Positions 26,062 to 34,592 of a stretch of 64,000 bases of DNA are shown here, in pieces (the stretch's first letter is position 1; each line of letters opens with the position of its first letter). The DNA lies in the NCBI GenBank assembly GCA_031553805.1, contig JAVBLC010000012.1:31221-95220 (forward strand), in the 5' to 3' direction. The DNA is from JAITVB01 sp031553805. GTDB taxonomy: Bacteria > Bacteroidota > Bacteroidia > Bacteroidales > Rikenellaceae. A program made the position numbers and the translations under genes. Below the pieces are notes generated by a model. The model made no database searches. It saw only the letters and a program-made list of their open reading frames with translations, and was not told where the DNA came from.

Positions 26062-27279
26062 TTATGTCGTTTCCGTTTCGTCGATGCCCAGTTCCTTGAT
26101 CTTGCGGTAGAGCGTGCGCTCGGAGATAAAGAGGTCTTTGGCCGCCTCCTTGCGTTTGCCGCCGTGGCGTTTGAGCGCTCTTAGAATTTGTTCGCGTTGG
26201 GCTTTTTCTTTCGTCATCCCTTCTGCCGGAGCGTCGTCGACCACTTCTTCGGTTTCGGCAAACTCCGGCGCGGCAGCCGGCGGGGCGTAATAGGCCGGCG
26301 GCGTAGGCAACGCGTAATTGGGGTTGAACCCCTCCGGCTTGGCGTCGTATTCCTTGCCCGAAGCCAGGTCGACGATCAACCGTTTCAGGTCGTGGATCTC
26401 GCCCCGCATATCAAACAGCACTTTGTAAAGCAGGTCGCGGTCGCTCTCGCGGTGGTGATCTTCGGGGTTGCCCTGATAGATCGCCGGGACGTTCGAACGC
26501 ACCTCGGGCAGGTATTTTTTGAGGATGTCGGCTGTGATCGTGCGGGCCTCCTCGACGGCCGAGATCTGTTCGGCCACGTTTTTCAACTGGCGCACATTGC
26601 CCGGCCAGGCATAGCTTTCGAGCAACCGGCGGGCGCCGTCGTCGAGCGTAATCACCGGCATTCGGTATTGTGCGGCGATATCCGTCGCGAATTTCCGGAA
26701 AAGCAGGTGGATATCCTCCTTGCGCTTGCGCAATTCGGGCACCACGATCGGCACGGTGTTCAGCCGGTAATAGAGGTCTTCGCGGAATTTGCCCTCGGCA
26801 ATGGCCTGCAACAGGTCAAGATTCGTGGCCGCTACCACGCGTACATTGGTCTTTTGTGTCTTCGAAGAGCCGACCTTGATAAATTCGCCGGTTTGCAGCA
26901 CGCGCAGCAGGCGCACCTGGGTCGTCAGCGGCAATTCGGCCACCTCGTCCAGAAAAATCGTCCCGCCGTCGGCCACTTCGAAATAGCCTTTACGGGCCTC
27001 AAAAGCACCCGTAAAGGAACCTTTTTCGTGGCCGAAGAGTTCAGAGTCGATCGTCCCTTCGGGAATCGCGCCACAGTTGACCGCGATGTAAGTGTTGTGC
27101 TTGCGCGGGCTGTAGGCGTGGATGATCTGCGGAAAAAACTCTTTCCCCACCCCGCTCTCGCCCGTGATCAGCACCGACAGGTCGGTCGGCGCCACACGCA
27201 GGGCCACCTCCAGGGCGTGGTTCATGCCCGGGTTGTTGCCGATGATACCAAAACGTTGTTTGACCGATTGAATATCCAT
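26062..27279 (-). CDS. Sigma54-interacting AAA+ transcriptional activator with Fis-type HTH, no receiver domain
   Basis: A 405-residue enhancer-binding protein. The AAA+ domain starts almost at residue 10, so there is no response-regulator or PAS sensory part. Walker A is GESGVGKE (40-47), the sigma54-contact loop is GSFTGA (87-92, with Ser where GAFTGA has Ala), Walker B is GGTIFLDE (105-112) and the arginine-finger region is FREDLYYRL. A Pro/Ala-rich linker (about 310-360) joins a C-terminal Fis helix-turn-helix (about 365-400, KRKEAAKDLFISERTLYRKIKEL). It heads the lptE-TPR-secG operon. Targets are unknown. Without a sensor domain, activity may be set by abundance or a partner protein. Confidence 0.93.
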   Translation of the reverse strand: MDIQSVKQRFGIIGNNPGMNHALEVALRVAPTDLSVLITGESGVGKEFFPQIIHAYSPRKHNTYIAVNCGAIPEGTIDSELFGHEKGSFTGAFEARKGYFEVADGGTIFLDEVAELPLTTQVRLLRVLQTGEFIKVGSSKTQKTNVRVVAATNLDLLQAIAEGKFREDLYYRLNTVPIVVPELRKRKEDIHLLFRKFATDIAAQYRMPVITLDDGARRLLESYAWPGNVRQLKNVAEQISAVEEARTITADILKKYLPEVRSNVPAIYQGNPEDHHRESDRDLLYKVLFDMRGEIHDLKRLIVDLASGKEYDAKPEGFNPNYALPTPPAYYAPPAAAPEFAETEEVVDDAPAEGMTKEKAQREQILRALKRHGGKRKEAAKDLFISERTLYRKIKELGIDETETT

Positions 27280-27296
27280 TTTCCGCGATTAGCTTA

Positions 27297-27304
27297 CAAA
27301 GGTA
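27297..27304 (-). promoter_or_regulatory. -7 promoter box (TACCTTTG) of the sigma54-activator operon
   Basis: Exact TAnnTTTG match on the minus strand, 18 nt before the ATG at 27279; the leader would be very short. Confidence 0.65.
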
Positions 27305-27317
27305 GTTATTTTTCAAA

Positions 27318-27380
27318 AAAGGTACGTACCCGCACCGGAGATTTTTCAAGGCAAAGTCCCTCCTGAAAAATTTCAGAAAG
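27318..27380 (+). repeat. Fragment of the intergenic repeat head (copy G)
   Basis: GGTACGTACCCGCACCGGAG ATTTTTC followed by GGCAAAGTCCCTCCTGAAAA matches the opening of copies B (34593) and D (62843): GTGCGTCCCCGCACTGGGAG, ATTTTTTC, AAA, CCCC, GAAAAA. Only the head is present. It lies between the sigma54-activator promoter and the DUF5606 terminator. Confidence 0.7.
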
Positions 27381-27402
27381 ACAACTAAGTAAACGATTTT
27401 AA

Positions 27403-27444
27403 TAAAAAAGGAAGCCATACGGAACAGCGCTCCGCATCACTTCC
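27403..27444 (-). terminator. Probable terminator after the DUF5606 gene
   Basis: On the minus strand GGAAG...CGGA pairs with TCCG...CTTCC across a 5x5 internal mismatch and a 7-nt loop, then runs into TTTTTTATT. It begins about 20 nt past the DUF5606 stop. Confidence 0.6.
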
Positions 27445-27463
27445 CTTGTTGTCGTATACCCAA

Positions 27464-28018
27464 TTAAACCTTGGGCGCGATGCGGCGCGGCGCGGCTTTG
27501 GCACCCTGTGATTTCGGGGCCTGGGGCTTCGCGGTTTTGGCGGCCGGTTTCTTTTCGGCCTTGGGCTTGGCTGCAGCCTTCTTTTCGGCAGCGGGTTCTT
27601 CGTTCGCTTCAGCGGCGGTTTCTTCCTCCGGGTCCTTGAGATCGATCATCCCCCTGTCGAGCAACAGGTTATACCACTGCACCACTTTCTTAATGTCCGA
27701 AACATGCACCCGTTCGCGGTCAAATGCCGGCAGCGCTTTTTCGAAGAAAGCGATCAACTCTTTCTGATCCGCCTTGTGCGAAATAGCCGGCTTTTCGCCC
27801 GTATATTTAAAGATTTCCTGAAACACTTTGGTGATCGAGAGGTCTTCGGTTTCGGTAAATATAGCGATTTCGCCCATCGAGCTGACGCGGGCCGTGGGAG
27901 GCACGTTCATCCGTTTGGCGTCGATCAGCGACTCGACGATCACCCCGCGGGTGCTCTGTGCGATGAATTTATGCAGGCCCGGTTGGCCCGAGATAGCCAG
28001 AATTTCTTTCAAGTCCAT
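27464..28018 (-). CDS. DUF5606 domain protein with Lys/Ala/Pro-rich tail
   Basis: A 184-residue cytoplasmic protein. The first 125 residues (MDLKEILAISGQPGLHKF, ESLIDAKRMNVPPTARVSSM, KVVQWYNLLLDRG) match DUF5606, a Bacteroidota-restricted family without known function. The rest (about 131-184) is a low-complexity run of A, K, P and E reminiscent of histone-like tails, so nucleic-acid contact is possible but unproven. It is a single gene with its own -7 box and terminator. Confidence 0.88.
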   Translation of the reverse strand: MDLKEILAISGQPGLHKFIAQSTRGVIVESLIDAKRMNVPPTARVSSMGEIAIFTETEDLSITKVFQEIFKYTGEKPAISHKADQKELIAFFEKALPAFDRERVHVSDIKKVVQWYNLLLDRGMIDLKDPEEETAAEANEEPAAEKKAAAKPKAEKKPAAKTAKPQAPKSQGAKAAPRRIAPKV

Positions 28019-28049
28019 GGTCTTGTCCGTTTAAGTTTTTATCGTGATG

Positions 28050-28057
28050 CAAAAATA
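28050..28057 (-). promoter_or_regulatory. -7 promoter box (TATTTTTG) of the DUF5606 gene
   Basis: Minus-strand TATTTTTG matches TAnnTTTG, 32 nt before the ATG at 28018. Confidence 0.55.
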
Positions 28058-28254
28058 GCGATATTTTTTAAATTTTTCACCCTTTTCAGCCGGTTACCAT
28101 CTAAAAGCGAGAGCCGGACAAATTTCCAAAATGTTCGGACAAACACCTTGAACAGAATCAATCCGTAATAACTTTCCCGCCAAACGCCCGCTTTTTGTCA
28201 AACAACGCCCTGTTTTTGCCCCTTGGCGGAAAGCGCTTTTCGGGAAAAAAATGC
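28058..28254. other. Divergent intergenic region between DUF5606 and thrA
   Basis: Together with the two promoters this 313-nt gap is AT-rich and non-coding. I looked for a threonine leader peptide, an attenuator hairpin and known riboswitch cores and saw none. A short repeated CGGACAAA (around 28109 and 28137) is the only pattern noted. Confidence 0.4.
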
Positions 28255-28262
28255 TACTTTTG
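28255..28262 (+). promoter_or_regulatory. -7 promoter box (TACTTTTG) of thrA
   Basis: Exact TAnnTTTG match 70 nt before the thrA ATG at 28332. Confidence 0.6.
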
Positions 28263-28331
28263 TCGTTTTAGTGTATCGTCCCGGAAAAGTATCCCGGAGG
28301 CCGTACAAAAAACCTTATTTTAACGAAAAGT

Positions 28332-30767
28332 ATGAAAGTCTTAAAGTTTGGCGGAACGTCCGTAGGTTCCGCGGAAGCGATCCTGAATGTCAAGAAAATC
28401 GTAGAGTCGCAGACCGAAGAGGTGGTCGTGGTGGCTTCGGCCTTGGGCGGAGTGACCGACCTGTTGCTGCTGACCGCACGCGAGGCCGCTGCCGGCCAGG
28501 CGAACTACTACGACAATTATAACGCGATGGCCGAGCGCCACCACCGGTTGATCGACCAGGTGGTCGACGCGGGGCGGAAAACAGAGGTACAACAGAAAGT
28601 TACAGCCCTGCTGGACGACCTGGGCAATATTTTTCGGGGCGTCTTCCTGATCAAGGATTTGTCGCCGAAGACGACCGACATTATCGTAAGCTACGGCGAG
28701 CGGCTTTCGTGCCTGATCGTCAACGCGACGATCGAAAGAAGCGTGCTCTATAACCCGCTCGAATTCATCAAGACGCGGCCGCATTTCAACAAACACATCG
28801 TAGACTTCGAAGTTACAGACAAGCTAATTGCTGAAAAGTTCGAAAAATTGCCGCGGGTGGCTATCGTGCCGGGCTTTATCGCTTCAGACCTCGAAACAGG
28901 CGAAGTGACCAACCTCGGGCGCGGCGGGAGCGACTACACGGCCGCCATCCTCGCCGCACGGCTCCACGCCAGCCAGTTGGAGATATGGACCGACGTCGAC
29001 GGCTTCATGACCGCCGACCCGAAGGTTATCAACAATGCCTACGTCATTGAGAAACTGAGCTTTGTGGAGGCGATGGAGTTGTGCAACTTCGGAGCGAAGG
29101 TGGTCTATCCGCCGACGATCTTCCCGGCGTTCCACAACAACATTCCGATCCTTATTAAGAACACGTTCAATCCCGAGTCGACGGGCACCTACATCTCGCG
29201 TGACAAAACCAACGACAAAAGCAAGGCGATCAAGGGCATTTCGTCGATCAACGACACCTGCCTGATTACCGTTCAGGGGCTTGGGATGGTCGGCGTAATC
29301 GGTGTCAACTACCGCATCTTCAAAGCGCTGGCCAAAGCCGGGATCAGCGTTTTCTTCGTGTCACAGGCCTCATCGGAAAACACGACGTCGATCGGCGTCA
29401 AGAACGGCGATGCCGACACCGCGATCGCCGTGCTGACCGAAGAGTTTTCACAAGAAATCGACCTCGGCGAGATCAACAAGATCAAGAAAGAGGGCAACCT
29501 GGCCACCGTCGCCATCGTGGGCGAAAACATGAAGCACACCCCCGGGATCGCCGGAAAGCTTTTCGGCACGCTGGGCAAAAATGGGATCAACGTGATCGCC
29601 TGTGCCCAGGGGGCGTCGGAAACCAATATTTCGTTCGTCATCACGCTCGAAAGCCTACGCAAGGCGCTCAATGTCATTCACGACTCGTTTTTCCTGTCGG
29701 AGTATCAGGTGTTGAACGTGTTCGTGGCCGGCGTGGGCCTGGTGGGCAGCAACCTGCTCGACCAGATCGAAAAGCAGCAGAAAAAGTTACTGGAAGACAA
29801 CTCGCTGCAAATCCGCGTGGTAGGCATCACCAATTCGAAACGGTGCGTGCTGAGCCGCGAAGGCATTGACCTGGCAAACTATCGCGAACAGTTAAAAAGC
29901 TCTGAAAAGGCATCGTCGCCGCAGATTTTCCGGGACGAGATCCTGGCGATGAACATTTTCAATTCGGTATTCGTCGATTGTACCGCAAGCGCTGACGTTT
30001 CGACGATTTACCACGACCTGTTGGAACACAACGTTTCGGTGGTGGCGGCCAACAAAGTGGCAGCTTCGTCGTCATACGAAAACTACGACCGATTGAAGCA
30101 GACCGCCCGCAAGCGCGGCGTGAAATTCCTTTTCGAAACCAATGTCGGCGCAGGCTTGCCCATCATCAACACGATCAGCAACCTGATCAACAGCGGCGAC
30201 CGCATCCTGAAGATCGAAGCCGTACTTTCAGGCACGTTGAACTTCATCTTCAACGAGATGAGCGAAGCGATCCCGTTGAGCGAAACGATCCGTCTGGCGA
30301 TGGAAGCCGGTTATGCCGAGCCCGACCCGCGGATCGACCTGAGCGGGATGGATGTGGTGCGAAAACTGGTAATCCTCTCGCGTGAAGCAGGTTACAAATT
30401 AGAACAATCCGACGTAAAGAAAAACCTGTTCGTACCCGAGAAGTTCTTCGAGGGCACGCTCGATGATTTCTGGAAGAACATTGTGACGCTTGACACTGAG
30501 TTCGAGACAAAACGAAAAACCCTTGAGGCACAAGGCAAAAGGTGGCGTTTCGTGGCTAAGTTCGAAAACGGCGCGGCCGAGGTCGGGTTGCAAGAAGTCG
30601 ACGCCAGCCATCCGTTCTACCACCTCGAGGGAAGCAACAACATCGTGCTGCTGACCACCGAGCGGTATAAGGAATATCCGATGCAGATCAAGGGCTACGG
30701 CGCAGGCGCAGGCGTGACCGCCGCCGGAGTTTTTGCCGACATCATAAGCATCGCCAACATACGCTAA
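28332..30767 (+). CDS. thrA: Bifunctional aspartate kinase / homoserine dehydrogenase
   Basis: An 811-residue fusion catalysing the first and third steps of the aspartate pathway. The aspartokinase domain (about 1-290) begins KFGGTSVGSAEAI and has the GRGGSDYTA nucleotide site. Two ACT-type regulatory segments follow (about 310-460; VQGLGMVGVIGVNYRIFKAL and VAIVGENMKHTPGIAGKLF), then homoserine dehydrogenase (about 465-811) with VFVAGVGLVGSNLL, VAANKVA and FETNVGAGLPIINTI. The ACT region suggests feedback control by threonine, as in E. coli ThrA. It is followed, after 463 nt of repeat-rich spacer, by the candidate homoserine kinase and thrC. Confidence 0.97.
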   Translation: MKVLKFGGTSVGSAEAILNVKKIVESQTEEVVVVASALGGVTDLLLLTAREAAAGQANYYDNYNAMAERHHRLIDQVVDAGRKTEVQQKVTALLDDLGNIFRGVFLIKDLSPKTTDIIVSYGERLSCLIVNATIERSVLYNPLEFIKTRPHFNKHIVDFEVTDKLIAEKFEKLPRVAIVPGFIASDLETGEVTNLGRGGSDYTAAILAARLHASQLEIWTDVDGFMTADPKVINNAYVIEKLSFVEAMELCNFGAKVVYPPTIFPAFHNNIPILIKNTFNPESTGTYISRDKTNDKSKAIKGISSINDTCLITVQGLGMVGVIGVNYRIFKALAKAGISVFFVSQASSENTTSIGVKNGDADTAIAVLTEEFSQEIDLGEINKIKKEGNLATVAIVGENMKHTPGIAGKLFGTLGKNGINVIACAQGASETNISFVITLESLRKALNVIHDSFFLSEYQVLNVFVAGVGLVGSNLLDQIEKQQKKLLEDNSLQIRVVGITNSKRCVLSREGIDLANYREQLKSSEKASSPQIFRDEILAMNIFNSVFVDCTASADVSTIYHDLLEHNVSVVAANKVAASSSYENYDRLKQTARKRGVKFLFETNVGAGLPIINTISNLINSGDRILKIEAVLSGTLNFIFNEMSEAIPLSETIRLAMEAGYAEPDPRIDLSGMDVVRKLVILSREAGYKLEQSDVKKNLFVPEKFFEGTLDDFWKNIVTLDTEFETKRKTLEAQGKRWRFVAKFENGAAEVGLQEVDASHPFYHLEGSNNIVLLTTERYKEYPMQIKGYGAGAGVTAAGVFADIISIANIR

Positions 30768-30774
30768 CCTACGG

Positions 30775-30893
30775 CTGCGCGTATCGCACGGCATCTTTGC
30801 ACGATTGTCTGGATTTTTAATCCTCACGTACTAAAGTACGCTCCGGTATAAAAACCCAAACAATCGCACAAATCTACCGCACGCTACGCACAC
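30775..30893. repeat. Long imperfect inverted repeat centred on CGTACTAAAGTACG
   Basis: The two halves (about 30778-30835 and 30836-30890) are imperfect reverse complements: TTGCACGATTGTCTGGATTTTT on the left mirrors AAAAACCCAAACAATCGCACAAA on the right, with the 14-nt near-palindrome CGTACTAAAGTACG at the centre. It could form a large cruciform or RNA hairpin just after the thrA stop. Confidence 0.65.
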
Positions 30894-30902
30894 CCCAAAA
30901 AG

Positions 30903-31200
30903 CGGCAGTGGAGCGTCCCCGCACACGGAATTTTGACTTTGCAGGAAAGGCCAACAAAAATTCTCTGCATTCACAAAGTGCCGATAGGCGCAGGGCGAAA
31001 ACCCTGCAACGCGCATATAAACAAATGGTGTGAAGAAAAATATGTAGCAAAGCGTAAACGAAGTCCACTGTTTGAGCCCGAAGGGCGAGTTGTGGACGAA
31101 GTAGCTTTGTGGAATATTTTTTAGCCATTTGTTTAAAGCGCTTGATTTTTTGCCCACTTTTTTATCAAGAAAAAAGTGGGGTACCTCCCAGCATTCGGGA
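30903..31200. repeat. Repeat-rich spacer (copy F): repeat head fragment, long inverted repeat and hairpin
   Basis: About 30908-30930 (GCGTCCCCGCACACGGAATT) resembles the head of copies B and D. From 31011 to 31141 nested complementary blocks (GCGC, AAACAAATGG/CCATTTGTTT, AAATAT/ATATTT, CAAAGC/GCTTTG, GTCCAC/GTGGAC, GCCCGAAGGGC) build a long imperfect inverted repeat. An 11-bp hairpin, CCCACTTTTTT/AAAAAAGTGGG (31153-31180), follows about 50 nt before the next start codon. Nothing coding was found in this stretch. Confidence 0.65.
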
Positions 31201-31230
31201 GAATGGACTTTGCTCGAAAAGAAGAAAACA

Positions 31231-32439
31231 ATGAAATACATTATCATCCTGGGCGACGGGATGGCCGACGAGCCAATCCCCGAGCTGGGCGGCAAAACCC
31301 CGCTGCAAGCGGCCCACACGCCGAATATGGACCGCCTGGCCGCTGCCGGCCGCAGCGGACTGCTCGACACGGTGCCTGTCGGGTTTGCGCCGGGCAGCGA
31401 GATCGCCAACCTGGCGCTGCTGGGCTATGACCTGGCCCGCGTGTTCGAAGGCCGCGGCTCGCTCGAAGCAGCCAGCATGGGCATCGAGATCGCGCCGGGT
31501 GAAATGGCGATGCGCTGCAACCTGATCACGATCGAAAACGGAAAAATCAAACACCACTCGGCCGGCCACATTTCGACCGAAGAGGCACACGAACTGATCG
31601 GATTTCTGCAGGAAAAAGTGGGCGACGACCGTGTGTCGTTCTACCCCGGCGTTTCATACCGCCACTTGCTGAAAGTCAAGGGAGGCAAGAAAAACCTCGC
31701 CTGCACCCCGCCCCACGACGTGCCAGGTACGCCGTTCCGGGAGGTGCTGGTGCGGGCCGCCGGGCCTGAGGGTAAAGCGACGGCCGACCTGTTGAACGAG
31801 TTGATCCTCAAATCACAGGCCCTGCTCGAAAATCATCCGGTCAACGAAGCACGAAGAAAAGCCGGGAAAGACCCGGCCAACAGCATCTGGCCCTGGTCGC
31901 CGGGCTACAAACCGCAGATGGAAACGATGCAGACGCTCTACGGCATCCGCAGCGGAACCGTCATTTCGGCCGTCGACCTGATTAAGGGAATCGGGGTGTA
32001 TGCCGGCTTGCGACCGATCGAAGTCGAAGGAGCAACTGGCTTATACGACACGAATTACGAAGGGAAAGCTCAAGCAGCGATTGAATCTTTGCAGACCGAC
32101 GATTTCGTCTACCTCCACGTCGAAGCCAGCGACGAAGCGGGCCACGAGGGCGATTTTCGATTAAAGATCAAAACGATCGAAAACCTCGATTCGAGGATTG
32201 TCGGCCCGATTATGGCAGCGGTCGAAAAGATGGACGAACCGGTAACGATCGCCGTACTGCCCGACCACCCCACCCCGTGCCGCCTGAAAACGCACACGGC
32301 CGACCCGGTGCCGTTCGTGATCTGCCGGCCGGGCGAAGCACCCGACGGAATGACGCAATACGACGAATTTTCGGCCCGCGCCGGCGCCTACGGCCGGTTG
32401 CACGGCGACCAATTTATAAAATTGTTTTTCGGGAAATAG
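31231..32439 (+). CDS. ApgM-related metalloenzyme, probable homoserine kinase of the thr cluster
   Basis: A 402-residue protein of the alkaline-phosphatase superfamily, close to archaeal-type cofactor-independent phosphoglycerate mutase. Metal-site motifs: IILGDGMAD (7-15, metal Asp), TPNMDRLAA, FAPGSEIANLALLGYD (catalytic Ser/Thr region), HVEASDEAGHEGD (about 293-305) and VLPDHPTPCRLKTHT. The start is ATG 31231; the open frame 34 codons further upstream lies in repeat DNA. It is placed exactly between thrA and thrC, where no GHMP-type thrB is present. A TIGRFAM for such proteins (TIGR02535, recalled from memory) is named 'proposed homoserine kinase'. I therefore favour homoserine kinase over phosphoglycerate mutase. 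Confidence 0.8.
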   Translation: MKYIIILGDGMADEPIPELGGKTPLQAAHTPNMDRLAAAGRSGLLDTVPVGFAPGSEIANLALLGYDLARVFEGRGSLEAASMGIEIAPGEMAMRCNLITIENGKIKHHSAGHISTEEAHELIGFLQEKVGDDRVSFYPGVSYRHLLKVKGGKKNLACTPPHDVPGTPFREVLVRAAGPEGKATADLLNELILKSQALLENHPVNEARRKAGKDPANSIWPWSPGYKPQMETMQTLYGIRSGTVISAVDLIKGIGVYAGLRPIEVEGATGLYDTNYEGKAQAAIESLQTDDFVYLHVEASDEAGHEGDFRLKIKTIENLDSRIVGPIMAAVEKMDEPVTIAVLPDHPTPCRLKTHTADPVPFVICRPGEAPDGMTQYDEFSARAGAYGRLHGDQFIKLFFGK

Positions 32440-32478
32440 CGAGAGTCAAGAATATAAAGCAGAAAAACAGATAACGCC

Positions 32479-33783
32479 ATGAAATACTATAGCACCAACG
32501 GATTATCACCTAAAGTTTCATTGTCGGAAGCGGTCATCAAGGGCCTCGCTCCCGACAAGGGGCTCTATATGCCCGAGCGCATCGAACGGCTCCCCGACAC
32601 GTTTTTCGGGGAAATAAAGAACCGAACGTTCCAACAGGTAGCCTACGACGTGGCGTCGGCCTTTTTCGGCGAAGACATCCCGCCTGAAAAACTGCACGAG
32701 ATCGTTTACGACGCGCTGGATTTCGACACGCCGGTCGTGCCGGTGAGCGACAACATCTACGCCCTCGAACTGTTCCACGGCCCGACACTCGCGTTCAAGG
32801 ACGTCGGCGCGCGTTTTATGGCACGCATGCTCGCCTACTTCATCGAGCAGAGCGGCCAACAGAAGCGGGTGAGCGTACTCGTAGCAACCTCGGGCGACAC
32901 GGGGAGCGCCGTAGCCAATGGATTCCTCGGCGTGCCGGGCATCGACGTGGTGGTGCTCTACCCTAAGGGCAAGGTGAGCGAAATCCAGGAAAAGCAGTTT
33001 ACGACGCTCGGACGGAACATTACCGCCGTGGAGGTAGACGGAACATTCGACGACTGCCAACGCCTTGTAAAATATGCATTTTTAGACGATGACTTAAACA
33101 AGCGCTTTAATTTATCGTCGGCCAACTCGATCAACGTGGCTCGTTTCCTGCCGCAGGCCTTTTATTACTTTTGGGCTTACGCCCAACTCGACCGTATCGG
33201 CAAAGCCAACGACCTGGTTGTGAGTGTACCCAGCGGAAATTTCGGAAATATCACTGCAGGATTGTTCGCCCGTCGGATGGGGTTGCCAATCCGGCGTTTT
33301 ATCGCCGCCAACAACTGCAACGACATTTTTTTGAACTACCTCCGCACAGGGTTGTACGAACCGCGCGAATCGGTCGCCACCCTGGCCAACGCGATGGACG
33401 TCGGCGACCCGAGCAACTTCGTCAGGATCCTCGATTTATACGACAATTCGCACGCCCGGATCGTGCAAGACATTTCGGGATGCAGGTATGACGACGATCA
33501 GATAACCAGTATTTTGCAAAAAACATACAAAGAAACGCATTATCTGCTCGATCCCCACGGGGCATGCGGTTACCAGTCGCTGGCCGACGGCCTCGAAGCG
33601 GGCGAAACCGGCCTATTCCTGGAAACCGCCCACCCGGCCAAGTTCCTCGACACGGTCGAAAAAATCATCGGCCAACCCGTCGAGGTGCCAGCAAAACTGG
33701 CCGAGTTTATGAAAGGCAAAAAACAAAGCATCCCGATGAGCCGGGAATATGCCGATTTCCGAAGTTTTCTCGAAAAACGTTAA
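32479..33783 (+). CDS. thrC: Threonine synthase
   Basis: A 434-residue PLP enzyme converting O-phosphohomoserine to threonine. N-terminal YYSTNGLSPKVSLSEAVIKGLAPDKGLYMPE is the classical threonine synthase opening. The PLP lysine lies in LAFKDVGARFM (about 112), and VATSGDTGSAVANGF binds the phosphate. The length is that of the bacterial class II enzyme. It starts 39 nt after the candidate homoserine kinase and ends 5 nt before the serine acetyltransferase, so threonine and cysteine precursor genes are transcribed together. Confidence 0.96.
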   Translation: MKYYSTNGLSPKVSLSEAVIKGLAPDKGLYMPERIERLPDTFFGEIKNRTFQQVAYDVASAFFGEDIPPEKLHEIVYDALDFDTPVVPVSDNIYALELFHGPTLAFKDVGARFMARMLAYFIEQSGQQKRVSVLVATSGDTGSAVANGFLGVPGIDVVVLYPKGKVSEIQEKQFTTLGRNITAVEVDGTFDDCQRLVKYAFLDDDLNKRFNLSSANSINVARFLPQAFYYFWAYAQLDRIGKANDLVVSVPSGNFGNITAGLFARRMGLPIRRFIAANNCNDIFLNYLRTGLYEPRESVATLANAMDVGDPSNFVRILDLYDNSHARIVQDISGCRYDDDQITSILQKTYKETHYLLDPHGACGYQSLADGLEAGETGLFLETAHPAKFLDTVEKIIGQPVEVPAKLAEFMKGKKQSIPMSREYADFRSFLEKR

Positions 33784-33788
33784 CCGCC

Positions 33789-34592
33789 ATGAGTGAGATC
33801 ATCGAAAAATTCCCGAAACGCCTGCACAAGATGACCGAGGCCTTTTACCAGGAAGTGCCCTCGATGGTCAAAACCCGCGCGTTTGTCGACAAACTGGTCA
33901 ACACGCTTTTCCCCGTGCGCGACAACAAACACATCACCCTCAAGCAGGTTGAGGTGCGGTGGGAAGAACTGCAGACGGAGTTGCTGGAGATCTTGCAACC
34001 GCTGATCGCGGGGCAAAACCTGCCTTGCGGCGAAGTGGTGCGGAAATTTTTCGAGGCTGTGCCGCTGCTTTATGCCCAATTAATGAAGGATGCCGACATG
34101 TATTGTGCTTCCGACCCGGCGGCGCATGGCAAAGAGGAGGTGATACTTTGCTATCCGGGGTTTTATGCGGTTGCCGTTTACCGGTTTGCCCACGTGCTTT
34201 ACGAGCTGCAGGTGCCGATCCTGCCGCGCGTGATCTCGGAATACGCTCACAGTCAAACGGGAATCGACATTCACCCCGGGGCGACGATCGGCCCGCATTT
34301 TTACATTGACCACGGAACGGGGATCGTGATCGGAGAAACCACCGTAATCGGCAAAAATGTAAAAATATACCAGGGGGTAACCCTCGGCGCCCATTACGTA
34401 AACAAAGATCTTTCCGGAATAAAGCGCCATCCGACCATCGAGGACGGGGTGATTGTCTATTCGGGGGCTACGATCCTTGGAGGCGACACGGTGATTGGCC
34501 GCGGGACGGTGATCGGAGGAAACGTTTGGCTGACCGAATCGACGCCTGCCGGCTCGAAAGTTTATCATAAGCCCACGACCGCCATCAAATAG
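33789..34592 (+). CDS. cysE: Serine O-acetyltransferase (EpsC/CysE type)
   Basis: A 267-residue acetyl-CoA-dependent enzyme that makes O-acetylserine for cysteine synthesis. The helical N-terminal half is followed by a left-handed beta-helix of hexapeptide repeats (about 155-265: DIHPGATIG, IDHGTGIVIGETTVIGKNVKIYQGVTLG, DGVIVYSGATILGG). The catalytic His of IDHGTG is present. ATG 33789 is chosen because it follows the thrC stop by 5 nt; a longer open frame upstream overlaps thrC in another frame. The long intergenic repeat copy B begins at the base after its stop codon. Cysteine demand may connect to the sulfur enzyme encoded at 19 kb, but that link is only suggestive. Confidence 0.94.
   Translation: MSEIIEKFPKRLHKMTEAFYQEVPSMVKTRAFVDKLVNTLFPVRDNKHITLKQVEVRWEELQTELLEILQPLIAGQNLPCGEVVRKFFEAVPLLYAQLMKDADMYCASDPAAHGKEEVILCYPGFYAVAVYRFAHVLYELQVPILPRVISEYAHSQTGIDIHPGATIGPHFYIDHGTGIVIGETTVIGKNVKIYQGVTLGAHYVNKDLSGIKRHPTIEDGVIVYSGATILGGDTVIGRGTVIGGNVWLTESTPAGSKVYHKPTTAIK

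Noticed and set aside
28020..28331. Threonine leader peptide or riboswitch before thrA
   Set aside because: I found no Thr/Ile-rich short frame, no attenuator pair with a T-run and no known riboswitch core.
28223..28522. 99-codon plus-strand ORF across the thrA promoter
   Set aside because: It crosses the promoter and overlaps thrA in a different frame, and it has no recognisable domain.
33564..33788. 75-codon N-terminal extension of serine acetyltransferase
   Set aside because: It overlaps thrC in another frame with Arg/Pro-rich shadow sequence; ATG 33789 directly after the thrC stop gives the normal protein.
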